From: Chryseobacterium mulctrae
Lineage (GTDB): Bacteria > Bacteroidota > Bacteroidia > Flavobacteriales > Weeksellaceae
DNA length: 64,000 nt
NCBI RefSeq assembly: GCF_006175945.1
Contig: NZ_VAJL01000001.1
Span: 372,001 to 436,000, forward strand
Direction: 5' to 3'
Below, in pieces: positions 8,829 through 19,154 of this stretch. Position 1 is the first letter of the stretch; every line of letters begins with the position of its first letter. The position numbers and the translations under genes are program-made. The notes below the pieces were generated by a model. That model saw nothing but the letters and a program-made list of their open reading frames with translations. It searched no databases and was not told the DNA's origin.

Positions 8829-10709
8829 TTATTGTTTTGGAATTATTGTATAAATATTTGGTTTTGGAATTTCTTTCAACGATTCATCCAGATAATAATC
8901 GGTATGCGGTGGCTGATTGTAGCCTACATTTTGCCAAACAATACTTAATCGGTATTGCGGGTTATGCATCAAAGTATATAATCTGTGCTTGGTAGGAATT
9001 GTTGTAGAAAAAATTCTCAATTCCTTGTTATCAGCTGTTCTGTACATTACTTCTTCACGCCAGTCTCCAAAAAGATCGGCAACTAAAGAAGGGTTCTTTT
9101 TAGTTCCGTTATTCGATTCACACTGAAAATTTTTAGCGTCAAAAATTAGATTCGATTTTTCTTTTTTCCAGTCCCATTTTGAAACAACTGTTCCATCTAA
9201 AATTTCGCTTAAAAAATCTCCGTCCCAATAAATTCCCATATTGGCAGGAGGATTTTTTTCGCTGCTTTTTTTTCCTTTTGTATTGTAAACGCCTTTCAAA
9301 CCGGCACCGGCTGCCCAAGATTCTGAACCTTCATAACGAGGATCAATATTTAAAGACAAACCTCTTCCCGGTCCCTGAAATTTACCTGCTTTACTATAAA
9401 CTGTAGAAGGTAATTTCCATAAAACATTTCCTGTTTTTCCGTCTCTGAAATGGGCTCCTGCATCATCAAATCTTTCCTGAATATCAAAAATTTCCAGTCC
9501 GGGATTTGATGGATCTAAATCTCCAACGTGTAAAGCGTCACCGTGACCATAACCTGTGCTGTTTAAAACTTTTCCATTGTCATCCACCGTCATTGCACCA
9601 AAAATAATTTCATCTTTTCCGTCATTATCTACATCTGCAATGCTCAAATTATGATTTCCCTGTCCACGATATTTTTTATTTTCTTCCGAACTTTCGGTAT
9701 CAAAAAGCCAGCGAAGGCTCAATTTTTTATCTTTAAAATCCCAAACTGCAATTGCAGTTCTTGTATAATAGCCTCTCGACATAATTACACTCGGCGTTTT
9801 TCCGTCGAGATAAGCGACTGCTCCTAAAAATCGGTCAATACGATTCCCTTTTGCATCACCCCAAGTCTCAGTCATTTCTTTATTGGTTGGATTTAAACTG
9901 CCTGCAAATCTTGGAACTTCATAATTTACCGTATGAATTTCTTCGCCAGTTTCTCCGTTAAAAACCGTCAGATACTCCGGTCCGGAAAGAATCATTCCAT
10001 TTTCGTTGACGTAATTTTTGGTTGGGTCACCAATGAATTTTCCTTTTCCGTCTTTGCTTCCGTCAGCGGTTTTCATTACTACTTCCGCTTTTCCGTCCTG
10101 GTCTAAATCATAAACTAAAAACTGTGTGTAATGCGCTCCTTCTCTGATATTTTTACCTAAATTAATTTCCCACAAAAATGTTCCATTCATTTTATAAGCC
10201 TGAATAATTGGCTCATCAGTCATCCCTTTCTGACTGTTATCTTTCGATCTTCCGGTTTGATGAAGAATAATCTCATATTCTCCGTCACCATCCAAATCAG
10301 CAACTGATGCATCATTCGGAGTATACCCTTCCGGAGTTTTTAATGGAATTGAAAAATAAGGCTTTTGATTTGCTGAATATTTCGCAAAATCCTGATCAAC
10401 CTCCTGATTTTTGGTATTAGATTTAACAAAATAAGTGTAATTCTTTGCTTTGTCTGCAGTTTTATCTAAAAAATTGGTTTCGTTAAGCAACGGTTTTGAA
10501 TTCAATTTTATGGTTGAATTATTTTCCGTTCGGTACAAATCAAAGTGCGTATTCTGAGCTTCTGTTCCCAACAAACGCCAACTTACAAAAACGCCAGATT
10601 CTGAAGGCATTGCAACAATTCCTCTTTTCAGATATTCCATTTGTCTTTGAGCAAAAATTGTTTGCGAAAGAAAAAGGGTGGATGTAATGAAGATATATTT
10701 GATTTTCAT
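8829..10709 (-). CDS. Rhamnogalacturonan lyase (PL11)
   Basis: Cuts the rhamnose-galacturonate backbone by beta-elimination, giving unsaturated oligosaccharides for the GH105 enzyme. The 626-residue exported protein has a signal peptide ending near FAQRQ, an N-terminal fibronectin-like part starting MEYLKRGIVAMPSESGVFVSWRLLG, and a beta-propeller with repeated calcium-binding loops DLDGDGEYEI, DLDQDGKAEV and DVDNDGKDEI, as in YesW/YesX-type PL11 lyases. The C-terminal HNPQYRLSIVWQNVGYNQPPHTDYYL block is characteristic of the family. First gene of the PL11-CE12-GH105 operon. Confidence 0.94.
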   Translation of the reverse strand: MKIKYIFITSTLFLSQTIFAQRQMEYLKRGIVAMPSESGVFVSWRLLGTEAQNTHFDLYRTENNSTIKLNSKPLLNETNFLDKTADKAKNYTYFVKSNTKNQEVDQDFAKYSANQKPYFSIPLKTPEGYTPNDASVADLDGDGEYEIILHQTGRSKDNSQKGMTDEPIIQAYKMNGTFLWEINLGKNIREGAHYTQFLVYDLDQDGKAEVVMKTADGSKDGKGKFIGDPTKNYVNENGMILSGPEYLTVFNGETGEEIHTVNYEVPRFAGSLNPTNKEMTETWGDAKGNRIDRFLGAVAYLDGKTPSVIMSRGYYTRTAIAVWDFKDKKLSLRWLFDTESSEENKKYRGQGNHNLSIADVDNDGKDEIIFGAMTVDDNGKVLNSTGYGHGDALHVGDLDPSNPGLEIFDIQERFDDAGAHFRDGKTGNVLWKLPSTVYSKAGKFQGPGRGLSLNIDPRYEGSESWAAGAGLKGVYNTKGKKSSEKNPPANMGIYWDGDFLSEILDGTVVSKWDWKKEKSNLIFDAKNFQCESNNGTKKNPSLVADLFGDWREEVMYRTADNKELRIFSTTIPTKHRLYTLMHNPQYRLSIVWQNVGYNQPPHTDYYLDESLKEIPKPNIYTIIPKQ

Positions 10710-10844
10710 AATTCTATATCAATATCTAATTATTTTTATATTTTGACTAAAGCCGAATTTGAAACTTCATTTTTTAAACGGGCTTCCTTCGACAAGCTCA
10801 GGATGACATATCCGTTTCTATTGATTTTAATCATTCTTGATCTC

Positions 10845-10990
10845 AATCCTTGTCAAGGTTTTGAACCTTGACAAGGATTTTTGCATTGAATCTCTCGCAG
10901 CCCGACCTGAGTGGAGCTCTTTTTGCGAGGAGGTACGACGAGCAAAAAAGCGGGAACGGAGGGCGGAAAAAGCTGTCCAAATCAATTTAA
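10845..10990. repeat. Intergenic REP-like hairpin and GC-rich repeat
   Basis: Arms of 16 bases (10845-10860 and 10864-10879) pair perfectly around a three-base loop, centred on CCTTGTCAAGG. It is followed by a markedly GC-richer stretch (10885-10980) unlike the flanking DNA, containing GCAGCCCGACCTGAGTGG. Upstream, CTTCGACAAGCTCAGGATGA (10788-10807) is a sequence commonly dispersed in flavobacterial genomes, from memory. No gene was found in the 10710-11022 gap; these look like dispersed intergenic repeats. Confidence 0.55.
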
Positions 10991-11022
10991 TGATCTTAGT
11001 TCAACCGATTGCGCAAATTCAA

Positions 11023-11826
11023 TTATTTCGTAGAAGCCTGTTTTAGTAACCACTTTACCCATTCTTCAGTCCCCTGATAATTCGTGAAATCTGCGGGTAG
11101 TTTTTTGCCGTCGATATATTCGTTGTAGCACCACGGGTCGCCCAATGCGAAAACGATTCCTTTGCCAATCTTTGCGATGGCTGCGATATTTTTGCCTTCT
11201 GCAGACAGCAATTCTTTCGCCGGACTTTTCACGGAAACTGTCGCCACTTCCTTCATATATAATTTCTGTTCGGAGAAAATTTCGTTTCCTTTCGGAACCA
11301 TCACTTTTCCTTGCTCAAATTCTCTTTTCTGAACTCGGTTGTAACTGTCTTCATTGAAATGAATTCCGAATTTATTAGCCAGTTTATTGAAATTTTCAAA
11401 CTCGGAATTTCCTTTGTCATTGCTCAATAAAACCAGAACACCTCCTTTTTCAACCCATTTCACGAGGTTTTTAATTGATTTGGCATCGACTAGATTGGCT
11501 TTTCCACCATAAGCTTCTTTGTCTATATCCGCATCAACGATGATGTAGACATTGGCATTTTTTAAGTCATTTTTTGATGGAGCGGTCGTCAAAGTGCTGA
11601 TTTCTGCGCCTTGTTTTTGGAAGATTTCTCCTAACAGAGAAAACCCTCCGTTGGTGGTATTATTCCACGTGTAATGCCAAGACTCTAAGACTTTTGTTTC
11701 TTTGTTTTCTCTTTTCTCATTGTTGAAAAAGTTATCTAAAACAACTTTCGGTTTCTGTTGAGCATTGGCAAAACCGACGGTCAGCAAAGTTCCTACAACG
11801 AATGATCTTATGATATTTTCAGTCAT
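11023..11826 (-). CDS. Exported DUF4350-like protein of the pectin locus
   Basis: A 267-residue protein with a signal peptide ending near FANAQQ. Its fold pattern, LESWHYTWNNTTNGGFSLLGEIFQKQGAE followed by NANVYIIVDAD and LVKWVEKGGVLVLLSND, resembles the DUF4350/ThuA-like alpha/beta domain that in other Bacteroidota is fused to GH105 hydrolases. The closing IGKGIVFALGDPWCYNEYID block is also typical of that appended domain. It lies 9 bases after the GH106 gene and is cotranscribed with it. Catalytic activity is unproven; a stand-alone accessory domain in rhamnogalacturonan breakdown is the best inference. Confidence 0.65.
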   Translation of the reverse strand: MTENIIRSFVVGTLLTVGFANAQQKPKVVLDNFFNNEKRENKETKVLESWHYTWNNTTNGGFSLLGEIFQKQGAEISTLTTAPSKNDLKNANVYIIVDADIDKEAYGGKANLVDAKSIKNLVKWVEKGGVLVLLSNDKGNSEFENFNKLANKFGIHFNEDSYNRVQKREFEQGKVMVPKGNEIFSEQKLYMKEVATVSVKSPAKELLSAEGKNIAAIAKIGKGIVFALGDPWCYNEYIDGKKLPADFTNYQGTEEWVKWLLKQASTK

Positions 11827-11835
11827 AATTAATTT

Positions 11836-14610
11836 TTATTTTGAATAATGAATTGGAATTAATTGAATGTCACCATCCAAACCGGAAGGCTGAACTTTCC
11901 AATTCGATGCATCAAAAGCTTTATAATCAATATTCACAAAATTAATTTCGTGATAATTTCTCCATTGAATTTTATTTTGATCCATAAATCGAATTCGGTT
12001 CGCCATCAGATTAGATACTTCAATTTGAATGGTATTTTTCCCTTTTTTCAGATATTTTCCAATGTTGATTTCAAAAGGATTGCTCCAGACAATTCCGGCA
12101 TCGTTTCCATTGACAATCACTGTTGCACTTTCGTAGAGTTTATCAAACTTTAAAAGATAATCGTCAGCTTTATTTTTCTTCAAATTGAAAGTCGTAGTGT
12201 AAACTCCAGTTCCCGAAAAGCTTTGCGTTTGATCATCTTCTATAAAATTTGTCCATGGTTGAAGTTTTTCAATTGATCTTGACTTCGGAAGTTCAGGTCC
12301 ACCTTCTTTGAAACTTAGTTGCCAAGCTTGATTTAAAACAATAGGCGCATCCGTTTTCTCAGTATATTTCCATTTTGAAATTGAATTATCCGGAATTTCT
12401 GAAGCTTTTATAATTAAAGATTCTCCTGATTTTAGCTGAACTTTCACCGAATTGTTCTCAGTTTCAGCGATTCCAAAATCACCATTTTCAGGGTTCATCA
12501 AAGCAACTTGTTTTCCAACAAAATTCAGTGAAATGTCTTGATTGATTTCCTTTGATGTGTGATTGACAATGTAATAATATTTTCCACCATCGAACTTTCT
12601 TCTGACGAACTTCAATCCTGTATCTGTTAGTTTTTCTCTTTCGATTTTTAAAAATTCTAAACCTTTTTCCACATAGGAAGTCAAGATAATTTTTCCTTTT
12701 CCGAATGTTGCTGATTTAAAATTTCCATTTTGCTGAAAAGGAATTGATTTCCACAAAGAATTTAATTCAGTTTTTCTTTTTTCTGCTTCAAAATATCCCG
12801 GAATATTTTTCGGTTCATTCTGAAATATGATAGATGCACCGTTTTGAGCTAAATTTAAAATATTTTTTAAGGTAGATTCTGGCAAATAATCCAATTGAGG
12901 AATGATTAAAACTTTGTACGAACCGCCTTCCTTTGAAACCTGAATATTTTGGTTATCCAGCTTCGCCTCACTAATCATTTTGTCGGAAACCATATCTAGA
13001 GAATAGCCGGATTTGCCCAATTTATCAAGGTTTTTATAAAACTCAGTGGGTTGTAACCACTTTTCAATATTGTGAATTTTAAAAGCAAAATCTTTCCCTT
13101 TCGGACTAGCCCACTGGTCGTAAACCGGCCAGTAAATCAACAGTTCATTATCTGATTTTCCGCTTTGCAACACACTTTGCGTGCGTGCAACATAAGAATT
13201 GAGTCCACTCAACTGTGGCCACAAACTGTTCTCAGGCACAAAATTGGTCGATGCATAAAACAGCCATCCTGGAAACTTTATATCTGCCGGCGTGTAAGTT
13301 GTTCCGTGATAAAAAACGTGATTGATTCCTGATAAAAAAACCTGCTCCACTTCAGGTTTTGCCTGTGACCACGAGGTTTTAAAATGCTCCGTCAGCCAGG
13401 TAAAAGTCTCATTCGAAATCAGTTTTTTGCCCATTACATTGGCTGCCGAAGAAGAAAACTTCAACATATTAATATCGGGAACATCCGATTTTTGAATGTC
13501 CGCGCTGTCTCTTTTCAAACCTAAAATATCAAACGGCGTACTTCCAAATGTTTCAGATTCAGGAATATCGACCGCTGCGTATAAATCCAGCAGATTCCCT
13601 GGGGAACCGTGTGCCTGATTGGTATTTATGGAGTTTTTGGAATGTGCCCAATTTGTAAAATCTTTGGTGAAACGATTTAAAATCAAGTCGCTCAAAGTTT
13701 CCCTGTAATCAGATTTTATTCTTGCTGCGATTTCGTTTTCCTCATTGCCCACCAAATATTTGATGTACGGACTTAAATCATAACCCCGTCTTTTTTGAAA
13801 TTCCGATTTAAAATCAGGCGTCCAGTCGGCGTTGTAAACTTCATAACTGTCGTTGAAAAAAGAACGAATTCCATAATTTGAATTTCCAAAAGCTTTATCG
13901 AAAGTTTTAAGATAATCTTTTGTCGCATTGGGCGAAAAATGGTCTAATGTATACCCTTCGCCACCCGGCGCGGCGCGTTTTACCTTCTGTAAAGTTTTAC
14001 CAATAAAAACGGCGTAGATTGTCCACTTTCCTGATGTCGGTTTCCAGTTTAAAGTTCCGTCAGCATTGATTTTATCGGTTAAAACGAAAGCTTCATTTTT
14101 TTCATTATAAGCGGTTACAATATCTAATTTTAAGGTTTTTAAATTCTTCTGCTTTTCGTCTTTCAGAACAATTTTTTCTGAGAATTTTTCATTCGGTTGA
14201 ATCTCGTAAGTCTGAACAATCATTTTGGTCGCCGCATCATTTTCACTGACTTGCGGTCCGCCAATTGGCCAACCTGTTCCGACCGACATATCGACGCCCA
14301 TATTCAGGCTTTTTGCTTTGGTGGTCGTGAATTGCAACATTTTCATCCATTCCGGAGAAAGGTAATTGATGTAAGTGTTTTCGAAACCTTTTGCACCGTA
14401 AATCGGAACAATTTCAACGCCTCCGAAACCAGCTTTATTTAAAGTGGTCAGTTGTTTGTCTAATCCATTTTCGTCAACAGCGCTTCCCATCCACCACCAA
14501 CGGGTCCAAGGTTTTGCGGTCTCGGTAACTGTTGGCCACGGATTCTGTGCGGAGAGATTTCCGATGGCAAAACAGAGAAGACTTATACTGACAATATTTT
14601 TAATTTTCAT
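11836..14610 (-). CDS. GH106 alpha-L-rhamnosidase
   Basis: Releases terminal L-rhamnose from rhamnogalacturonan oligosaccharides. The 924-residue secreted protein has a signal peptide ending near LSAQ, then the family N-terminus PWTRWWWMGSAVDENGL and GFGGVEIVPIYG, the catalytic-domain segment GTGWPIGGPQVSENDA, and a C-terminal beta-sandwich that ends in NGNDAGIVWSNPFEINIGKYLKKGKN, a galactose-binding-like module. These match BT0986-type GH106 enzymes. It heads a two-gene transcription unit with the DUF4350-like gene. The rhamnose product fits the rhaT gene downstream. Confidence 0.9.
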   Translation of the reverse strand: MKIKNIVSISLLCFAIGNLSAQNPWPTVTETAKPWTRWWWMGSAVDENGLDKQLTTLNKAGFGGVEIVPIYGAKGFENTYINYLSPEWMKMLQFTTTKAKSLNMGVDMSVGTGWPIGGPQVSENDAATKMIVQTYEIQPNEKFSEKIVLKDEKQKNLKTLKLDIVTAYNEKNEAFVLTDKINADGTLNWKPTSGKWTIYAVFIGKTLQKVKRAAPGGEGYTLDHFSPNATKDYLKTFDKAFGNSNYGIRSFFNDSYEVYNADWTPDFKSEFQKRRGYDLSPYIKYLVGNEENEIAARIKSDYRETLSDLILNRFTKDFTNWAHSKNSINTNQAHGSPGNLLDLYAAVDIPESETFGSTPFDILGLKRDSADIQKSDVPDINMLKFSSSAANVMGKKLISNETFTWLTEHFKTSWSQAKPEVEQVFLSGINHVFYHGTTYTPADIKFPGWLFYASTNFVPENSLWPQLSGLNSYVARTQSVLQSGKSDNELLIYWPVYDQWASPKGKDFAFKIHNIEKWLQPTEFYKNLDKLGKSGYSLDMVSDKMISEAKLDNQNIQVSKEGGSYKVLIIPQLDYLPESTLKNILNLAQNGASIIFQNEPKNIPGYFEAEKRKTELNSLWKSIPFQQNGNFKSATFGKGKIILTSYVEKGLEFLKIEREKLTDTGLKFVRRKFDGGKYYYIVNHTSKEINQDISLNFVGKQVALMNPENGDFGIAETENNSVKVQLKSGESLIIKASEIPDNSISKWKYTEKTDAPIVLNQAWQLSFKEGGPELPKSRSIEKLQPWTNFIEDDQTQSFSGTGVYTTTFNLKKNKADDYLLKFDKLYESATVIVNGNDAGIVWSNPFEINIGKYLKKGKNTIQIEVSNLMANRIRFMDQNKIQWRNYHEINFVNIDYKAFDASNWKVQPSGLDGDIQLIPIHYSK

Positions 14611-14973
14611 TACTTAACATTTTAATTTAGCCGTACTTAAATTAACCACAAAAGTCACAAAAGATTTTGGACACATTAGTTATTTTAAGTGAGTGATTCG
14701 GTTTTTTAGAAGAACACATTAGTTTTGAAAATCAAAGATTTTCTTCTATGGCTGAATCACGATGTCGCCCTTTCAGGGCTTGCTCACATTCTTATTCATC
14801 TTATCATTGGGCTTCACCCAATGCTGTTTGACAACGTCCTTTCAGGACTTTACGCATTCATATAAATTATTTCCCCCGAACTGTCTCCCATATCTGATCC
14901 ATCTTTTAAAGAAATTTTGCTTCCTTTAGAGTCGGGGGCAAACAAATTCCTTTTTTTGAATCACACTTACTAT
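14611..14973. repeat. Intergenic region with small palindromic repeats
   Basis: No gene. It holds three short hairpins in series: GCCCTTTCAGGGC (about 14767-14779), ATTGGGCTTCACCCAAT (14805-14821) and GTCCTTTCAGGAC (about 14839-14851). The two CTTTCAGG units are near copies, a pattern of dispersed repeats seen in flavobacterial intergenic DNA. The GH106 promoter should lie near 14620-14680. Confidence 0.4.
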
Positions 14974-16296
14974 TTAATTTCCATCAGGCTTTAAAGATTC
15001 CATAAAAACAGATTCCGGCCAATGGAATTTTTCGACATCATCGGGTTTATTTGGGTTAAAACTTTTATAATTTTCTGAAATATATTTCTTTAAAGGTAAA
15101 TTTTGGTCGACGATAGATTTCACAACACATTTTGCCAATTCGTAAGCTCCATACGTGTTAAAATGTGTATCATCAGCCAAAGCCGTCGGTTGGTTAGGAT
15201 AAGAATTTGCAGGATAATGCACGAATGCTTTCTTTGCTTCTTCCGGTCCCATCACTTCGAACAAGGTTTTGCTTAATGCATTCAAATCAATTAAATCAAT
15301 CTTTTCTTCCTTCGCAATTTCCCGCATCGCCTCCGGAAAATCATCCAGTGTATTAATAATTTTATTATTTTCGTCAAAAGCTCTGCGGTTCATTGAAGTC
15401 ACCAAAACCGGAATTGCGCCCAATTCTTTGGCCTTCAAAATCCATTCATTCAGTCGTTTTCTGTAACCGGATTTCGTGCTGTTGCCCGCTTTTTGGTCGT
15501 TGTGCCCAAACTGGATGAAAAGATAATCGCCTTTCTTTATTTTATTCCAGATTTTATTGATTCGATGGCGGTCTTCAAAGGCTTTTAAAGTCTCACCGCT
15601 TTCAGCATAATTGGCAATCACGACTTCATTTGGAACAAAAAAATACGGCAACATCTGTCCCCACGACGCCCAAGGTTCGTACTGCGCATCCACAACCGTT
15701 GAATCGCCAGTTAAATAAATAGTTTTCGCCGTTTTGTTGGGTTGAATGATAACTGAGCAAACTTTCGGTGCTTTATCATTAAATTCAATCGTCAACAGAT
15801 TGTCCCAATGCAGATATTTTCTTTCTCTCGGTTTTAATTTTACAATTCCGATTTGAGTTCCATTTTGATTTCGTATGATGCTATCTTTTACGTGAACTGT
15901 AATTTGTTTTTCTACAACTTCGCCTTGTTTTGTTCTCACATCATTCAACATCAATCGGCGGTTTTCTATACGGACTGTGGTTTCAGAACTTCCTCTAGTA
16001 TCGCCAAGATTTAGTTTGATATCATAATTTCCTTCAGGAATTGCCACAGAAAAATAGAAAGGTTTGTCGCTCGTGATAAAATCTCCCGTCAAAGTATTTC
16101 CGCCGTTGTCAACAGATTTTAAACCGGAAATATCCATAAAACCATAACCTATTTTCTTGTCAAATTTTGAAGTTGGATTAATTGGAATGAAACCTTTTTC
16201 CACTCTGTTTCCGCCAAAATCAAATTTGAAAGTGGTTTGCTGCCCAAAATATAATGAACAGATAAATACTATTAAAAAAGAGAAACCGTTTTTCAT
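14974..16296 (-). CDS. CE12-like rhamnogalacturonan acetylesterase with N-terminal binding domain
   Basis: A second SGNH esterase of 440 residues. After a signal peptide (to about residue 18) there is a beta-rich galactose-binding-like domain, FKFDFGGNRVEKGFIPINPTS, of the kind found in YxiM-type and lyase proteins. The C-terminal half carries GDSTVVDAQYEPWASWGQ, FGHNDQKAG and DDTHFNTYGA, the SGNH catalytic blocks. It is the last gene of an operon, two bases after the GH2 gene. Two esterases in one locus suggest different acetylated positions or compartments; that is inference. Confidence 0.85.
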   Translation of the reverse strand: MKNGFSFLIVFICSLYFGQQTTFKFDFGGNRVEKGFIPINPTSKFDKKIGYGFMDISGLKSVDNGGNTLTGDFITSDKPFYFSVAIPEGNYDIKLNLGDTRGSSETTVRIENRRLMLNDVRTKQGEVVEKQITVHVKDSIIRNQNGTQIGIVKLKPRERKYLHWDNLLTIEFNDKAPKVCSVIIQPNKTAKTIYLTGDSTVVDAQYEPWASWGQMLPYFFVPNEVVIANYAESGETLKAFEDRHRINKIWNKIKKGDYLFIQFGHNDQKAGNSTKSGYRKRLNEWILKAKELGAIPVLVTSMNRRAFDENNKIINTLDDFPEAMREIAKEEKIDLIDLNALSKTLFEVMGPEEAKKAFVHYPANSYPNQPTALADDTHFNTYGAYELAKCVVKSIVDQNLPLKKYISENYKSFNPNKPDDVEKFHWPESVFMESLKPDGN

Positions 16297-16298
16297 TA

Positions 16299-19154
16299 TT
16301 AATCCGTTAAAATATTTTCTTTTGGCATTGTAAACTGCTTATTTTCATCGCCCAAATCAGGTAATCCAAAATAGAAATACAATGTTCTTTTAAACTTTCC
16401 ATTCAAGTGATTCAATTCACTTTCAGGCCCTAAAGTTTCGGTTTTATCGTTAATATTAAACGCCAAAACAGTTCCTAAAGGAGGGATTGCATCTAAAAAT
16501 GAGATATTTCCGCTTGGCAGTTTCGGATAATCTTCCGCTCCGTAAATTCCATAAAAATCAAAAAGTCTGACGAACATTTTTTCTTCTTTTGTTCCGATTG
16601 TTATTTTTCCTTCTGCTGTATCTAATTGCAACCAAGAAACCTCATCAAAATATCCTTTGAATTCAGGATAAATCCACGGAGATTGTCCGGTTCTTGTTGA
16701 GTTTTTTAAGTTTTGCCAAACATTAAAAGTTTGTCCCTGAGTTCTGTTTTTCCAAACGTGATAAGGTCCTTTTCCGAGCCATTTTGCATTGATTACATAA
16801 TTTTCAGGATAGTCAAAACTTATCCCTGCAAATTGATAATCTCCAGACAAAGAATATTCATAGTTTAATTCTAAAATTCTGTTATGATTCAGTTTCCAAA
16901 TGATTTTATTCCCGTTTTTATAATTGACTTCAATCAGTTGATTTTGTCCTTCTGCAAAAGATTTCATGGATGATAATTCCATTGTTTCATTGACGAAAAA
17001 AGGACCATTTTTAAAGGTCATTTTTTTGCCTTTTTTATCCACAATTACTGATTTTAAAAGTCCATCTTTTTTTCCGATGGCAAATTCCTTTTCGTCTGAT
17101 TTTAAAATAAATAATGAATCATTTTCTATAATCGAAACAGGAAATTCTTTGATTAAAAATTTTGAAAGCTGTTTTGAAATTTCATCATTAGAGGTAATTT
17201 TCCAAGTCCAGGTATAAATTTCTTTTCCAAATTTGTCTATTGCAGTTAATAATAAACCTTCACTTTCTTTCCAGTTTTGAGGAAGATTTAGTTTAATATT
17301 TCCTTTTGCTGTTGGTTTAATATTCGGAGATTCTGCTTTTCCAATTTTAACCAAATCAAATCCTGATTCTAAAGAAAATGGTGTTTTAAACTTAACTAAT
17401 TTCCACTCAAACTGACATTCATTTAAATTCGTAAAATGGTAACGGTTTTCGATAGGAATAATTCCATTAAAATCATTCGGAAGTGTTTTCAAATCAATTT
17501 TCACCGGACTGTAAATTTCTCGAATCGCATAAAAACTTCCCTCTTTTTCACGATGAGGTCCCACAACTCCGTCGGGAGCGTTGATGGCGTTCACATCAAT
17601 CTGATTGTTAAAATCGGTTCGTACCAAACCTTCATCCGCAAAAGCCCAAAGAAAACCACCCGCTCCTTTTTTTGAATTCCAGTGAAGTTCCCAATAATCG
17701 GCTAAAGAAGTTCCGCCACCGCCGTCGTCTTGAGCGTGCAAAAACTCAGTCGGCATATAAATATTTTCACCTTCAAGAATTTTTTGTGTGCTGTAATAAT
17801 CTTCGTAATGGTTGCAGTCGATTCCGTTGAAAGCGTTTCCAGGTTTGTGATGCGCGTGAATTACAGGACGGTTTGACAAGTCATATTTTGCAAATTCGGT
17901 ATCCAAATCAAAATTATGTCCACCTTCATTTCCGTTGCTCCAGAAAATAATGGAAGGATGGTTTGCGTCTCTTATAACCATTTCTTTCACCAGCTTTTTT
18001 CCAACTTCTGTGCTGTATTTTTTTTGCCAACCTGCTAATTCATCCAAAACATATAGACCGAGAGAATCGCAAATTTTTAAAAACGATTTGTTCGGCGGAT
18101 AATGAGCGCAACGAACGGCATTCATATTCATTTCTTTGATGAGCTGAACATCCATTAAATCGATATTTTCATTGACTGCTCTACCCGTTTCAGGCCACCA
18201 AACGTGACGGTTGATGCCTTTCATTTTAATCTTCGTTCCGTTGATAAAAATTCCGTCGCCTTTTCGGACTTCTATGGTTCTGAAACCGAATTTTTCTTCG
18301 GACTGAAAGATTGTTTTTCTGTTTTTATTTAAAGTGAATTTTGCTTTGTATAAATTCGGTGTTTCAGCCGTCCACAATTTTGGATTTTTAATGGAAAATT
18401 GAATTTGTTTTAAAGTGTCTCCTTTTTTTATTTGAACCTGAGATTCTGCAACCAAATTATTTTTAACATCAAATAATTTAACTTGTAAATTGTTCGCAGA
18501 ATTGATTCCTTTTAAATGAATATTTGAACGAAAAGTTCCGTCTGCTTTTGCATCAATCGCTGTCCAGGAAATATGTTCTTTTGAAGTGGCTTCTAAATAA
18601 ACAGGTCTGAAAATCCCGCCTAAAACCCAATAATCAGCAAGACGTTCCGCGTTGTTGACCGATTTATCAGCGGACATTTTGGAAACTTTGACTTCCAAAA
18701 TATTTTCTTTGCCGAAATTTAATTTATCGGAAATATCATATTTAAATTCATAAAATGCGCCTTGATGAATAGCTCCGGCTGATTTCCCGTTGATCTTCAC
18801 TTCGGTATCGGTCATTGAGCCTTCGAAAACAATGTTGATGGTTTTTCCTTTCCAGGAATTTGGAATCGAAAATTGGTGTTTGTACAAACCTATTTCATCA
18901 TTGAATTTAAAATTTTTGCCGTAGGTTACATAATCTCGTCCGTAATTGTATGAACCAAAACCTTGCTGTTCCCATTGAGAAGGAACCTGAATTTTATCCC
19001 AGCTTCCTGATTTTCGTCCACCGTTTATCCAAAAATCCCATTCTTTGGTATGCTCAGAATCTTTCCCGCTCAGGAATTGAATTTCCTTAGATTGAGAATG
19101 CAATAATTGAGAGCATAAACATAAAAGAACGAATATTTTGGAAAAACAACTCAT
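16299..19154 (-). CDS. GH2 beta-galactosidase-like glycoside hydrolase
   Basis: Probably removes galactose from pectin side chains. The 951-residue exported protein shows the GH2 order: sugar-binding domain (WDKIQVPSQWEQQGFGSYNYG), immunoglobulin-like domain, then the TIM barrel with RCAHYPP, GLYVLDELAG, acid/base Glu in NGNEGGHN and the nucleophile Glu in PTEFLHAQDDGG. The C-terminal part resembles the small-chain beta-galactosidase domain. Its start overlaps the GH28 stop by four bases, so the two are translationally coupled. Other GH2 activities are possible; substrate is inferred from context. Confidence 0.88.
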   Translation of the reverse strand: MSCFSKIFVLLCLCSQLLHSQSKEIQFLSGKDSEHTKEWDFWINGGRKSGSWDKIQVPSQWEQQGFGSYNYGRDYVTYGKNFKFNDEIGLYKHQFSIPNSWKGKTINIVFEGSMTDTEVKINGKSAGAIHQGAFYEFKYDISDKLNFGKENILEVKVSKMSADKSVNNAERLADYWVLGGIFRPVYLEATSKEHISWTAIDAKADGTFRSNIHLKGINSANNLQVKLFDVKNNLVAESQVQIKKGDTLKQIQFSIKNPKLWTAETPNLYKAKFTLNKNRKTIFQSEEKFGFRTIEVRKGDGIFINGTKIKMKGINRHVWWPETGRAVNENIDLMDVQLIKEMNMNAVRCAHYPPNKSFLKICDSLGLYVLDELAGWQKKYSTEVGKKLVKEMVIRDANHPSIIFWSNGNEGGHNFDLDTEFAKYDLSNRPVIHAHHKPGNAFNGIDCNHYEDYYSTQKILEGENIYMPTEFLHAQDDGGGGTSLADYWELHWNSKKGAGGFLWAFADEGLVRTDFNNQIDVNAINAPDGVVGPHREKEGSFYAIREIYSPVKIDLKTLPNDFNGIIPIENRYHFTNLNECQFEWKLVKFKTPFSLESGFDLVKIGKAESPNIKPTAKGNIKLNLPQNWKESEGLLLTAIDKFGKEIYTWTWKITSNDEISKQLSKFLIKEFPVSIIENDSLFILKSDEKEFAIGKKDGLLKSVIVDKKGKKMTFKNGPFFVNETMELSSMKSFAEGQNQLIEVNYKNGNKIIWKLNHNRILELNYEYSLSGDYQFAGISFDYPENYVINAKWLGKGPYHVWKNRTQGQTFNVWQNLKNSTRTGQSPWIYPEFKGYFDEVSWLQLDTAEGKITIGTKEEKMFVRLFDFYGIYGAEDYPKLPSGNISFLDAIPPLGTVLAFNINDKTETLGPESELNHLNGKFKRTLYFYFGLPDLGDENKQFTMPKENILTD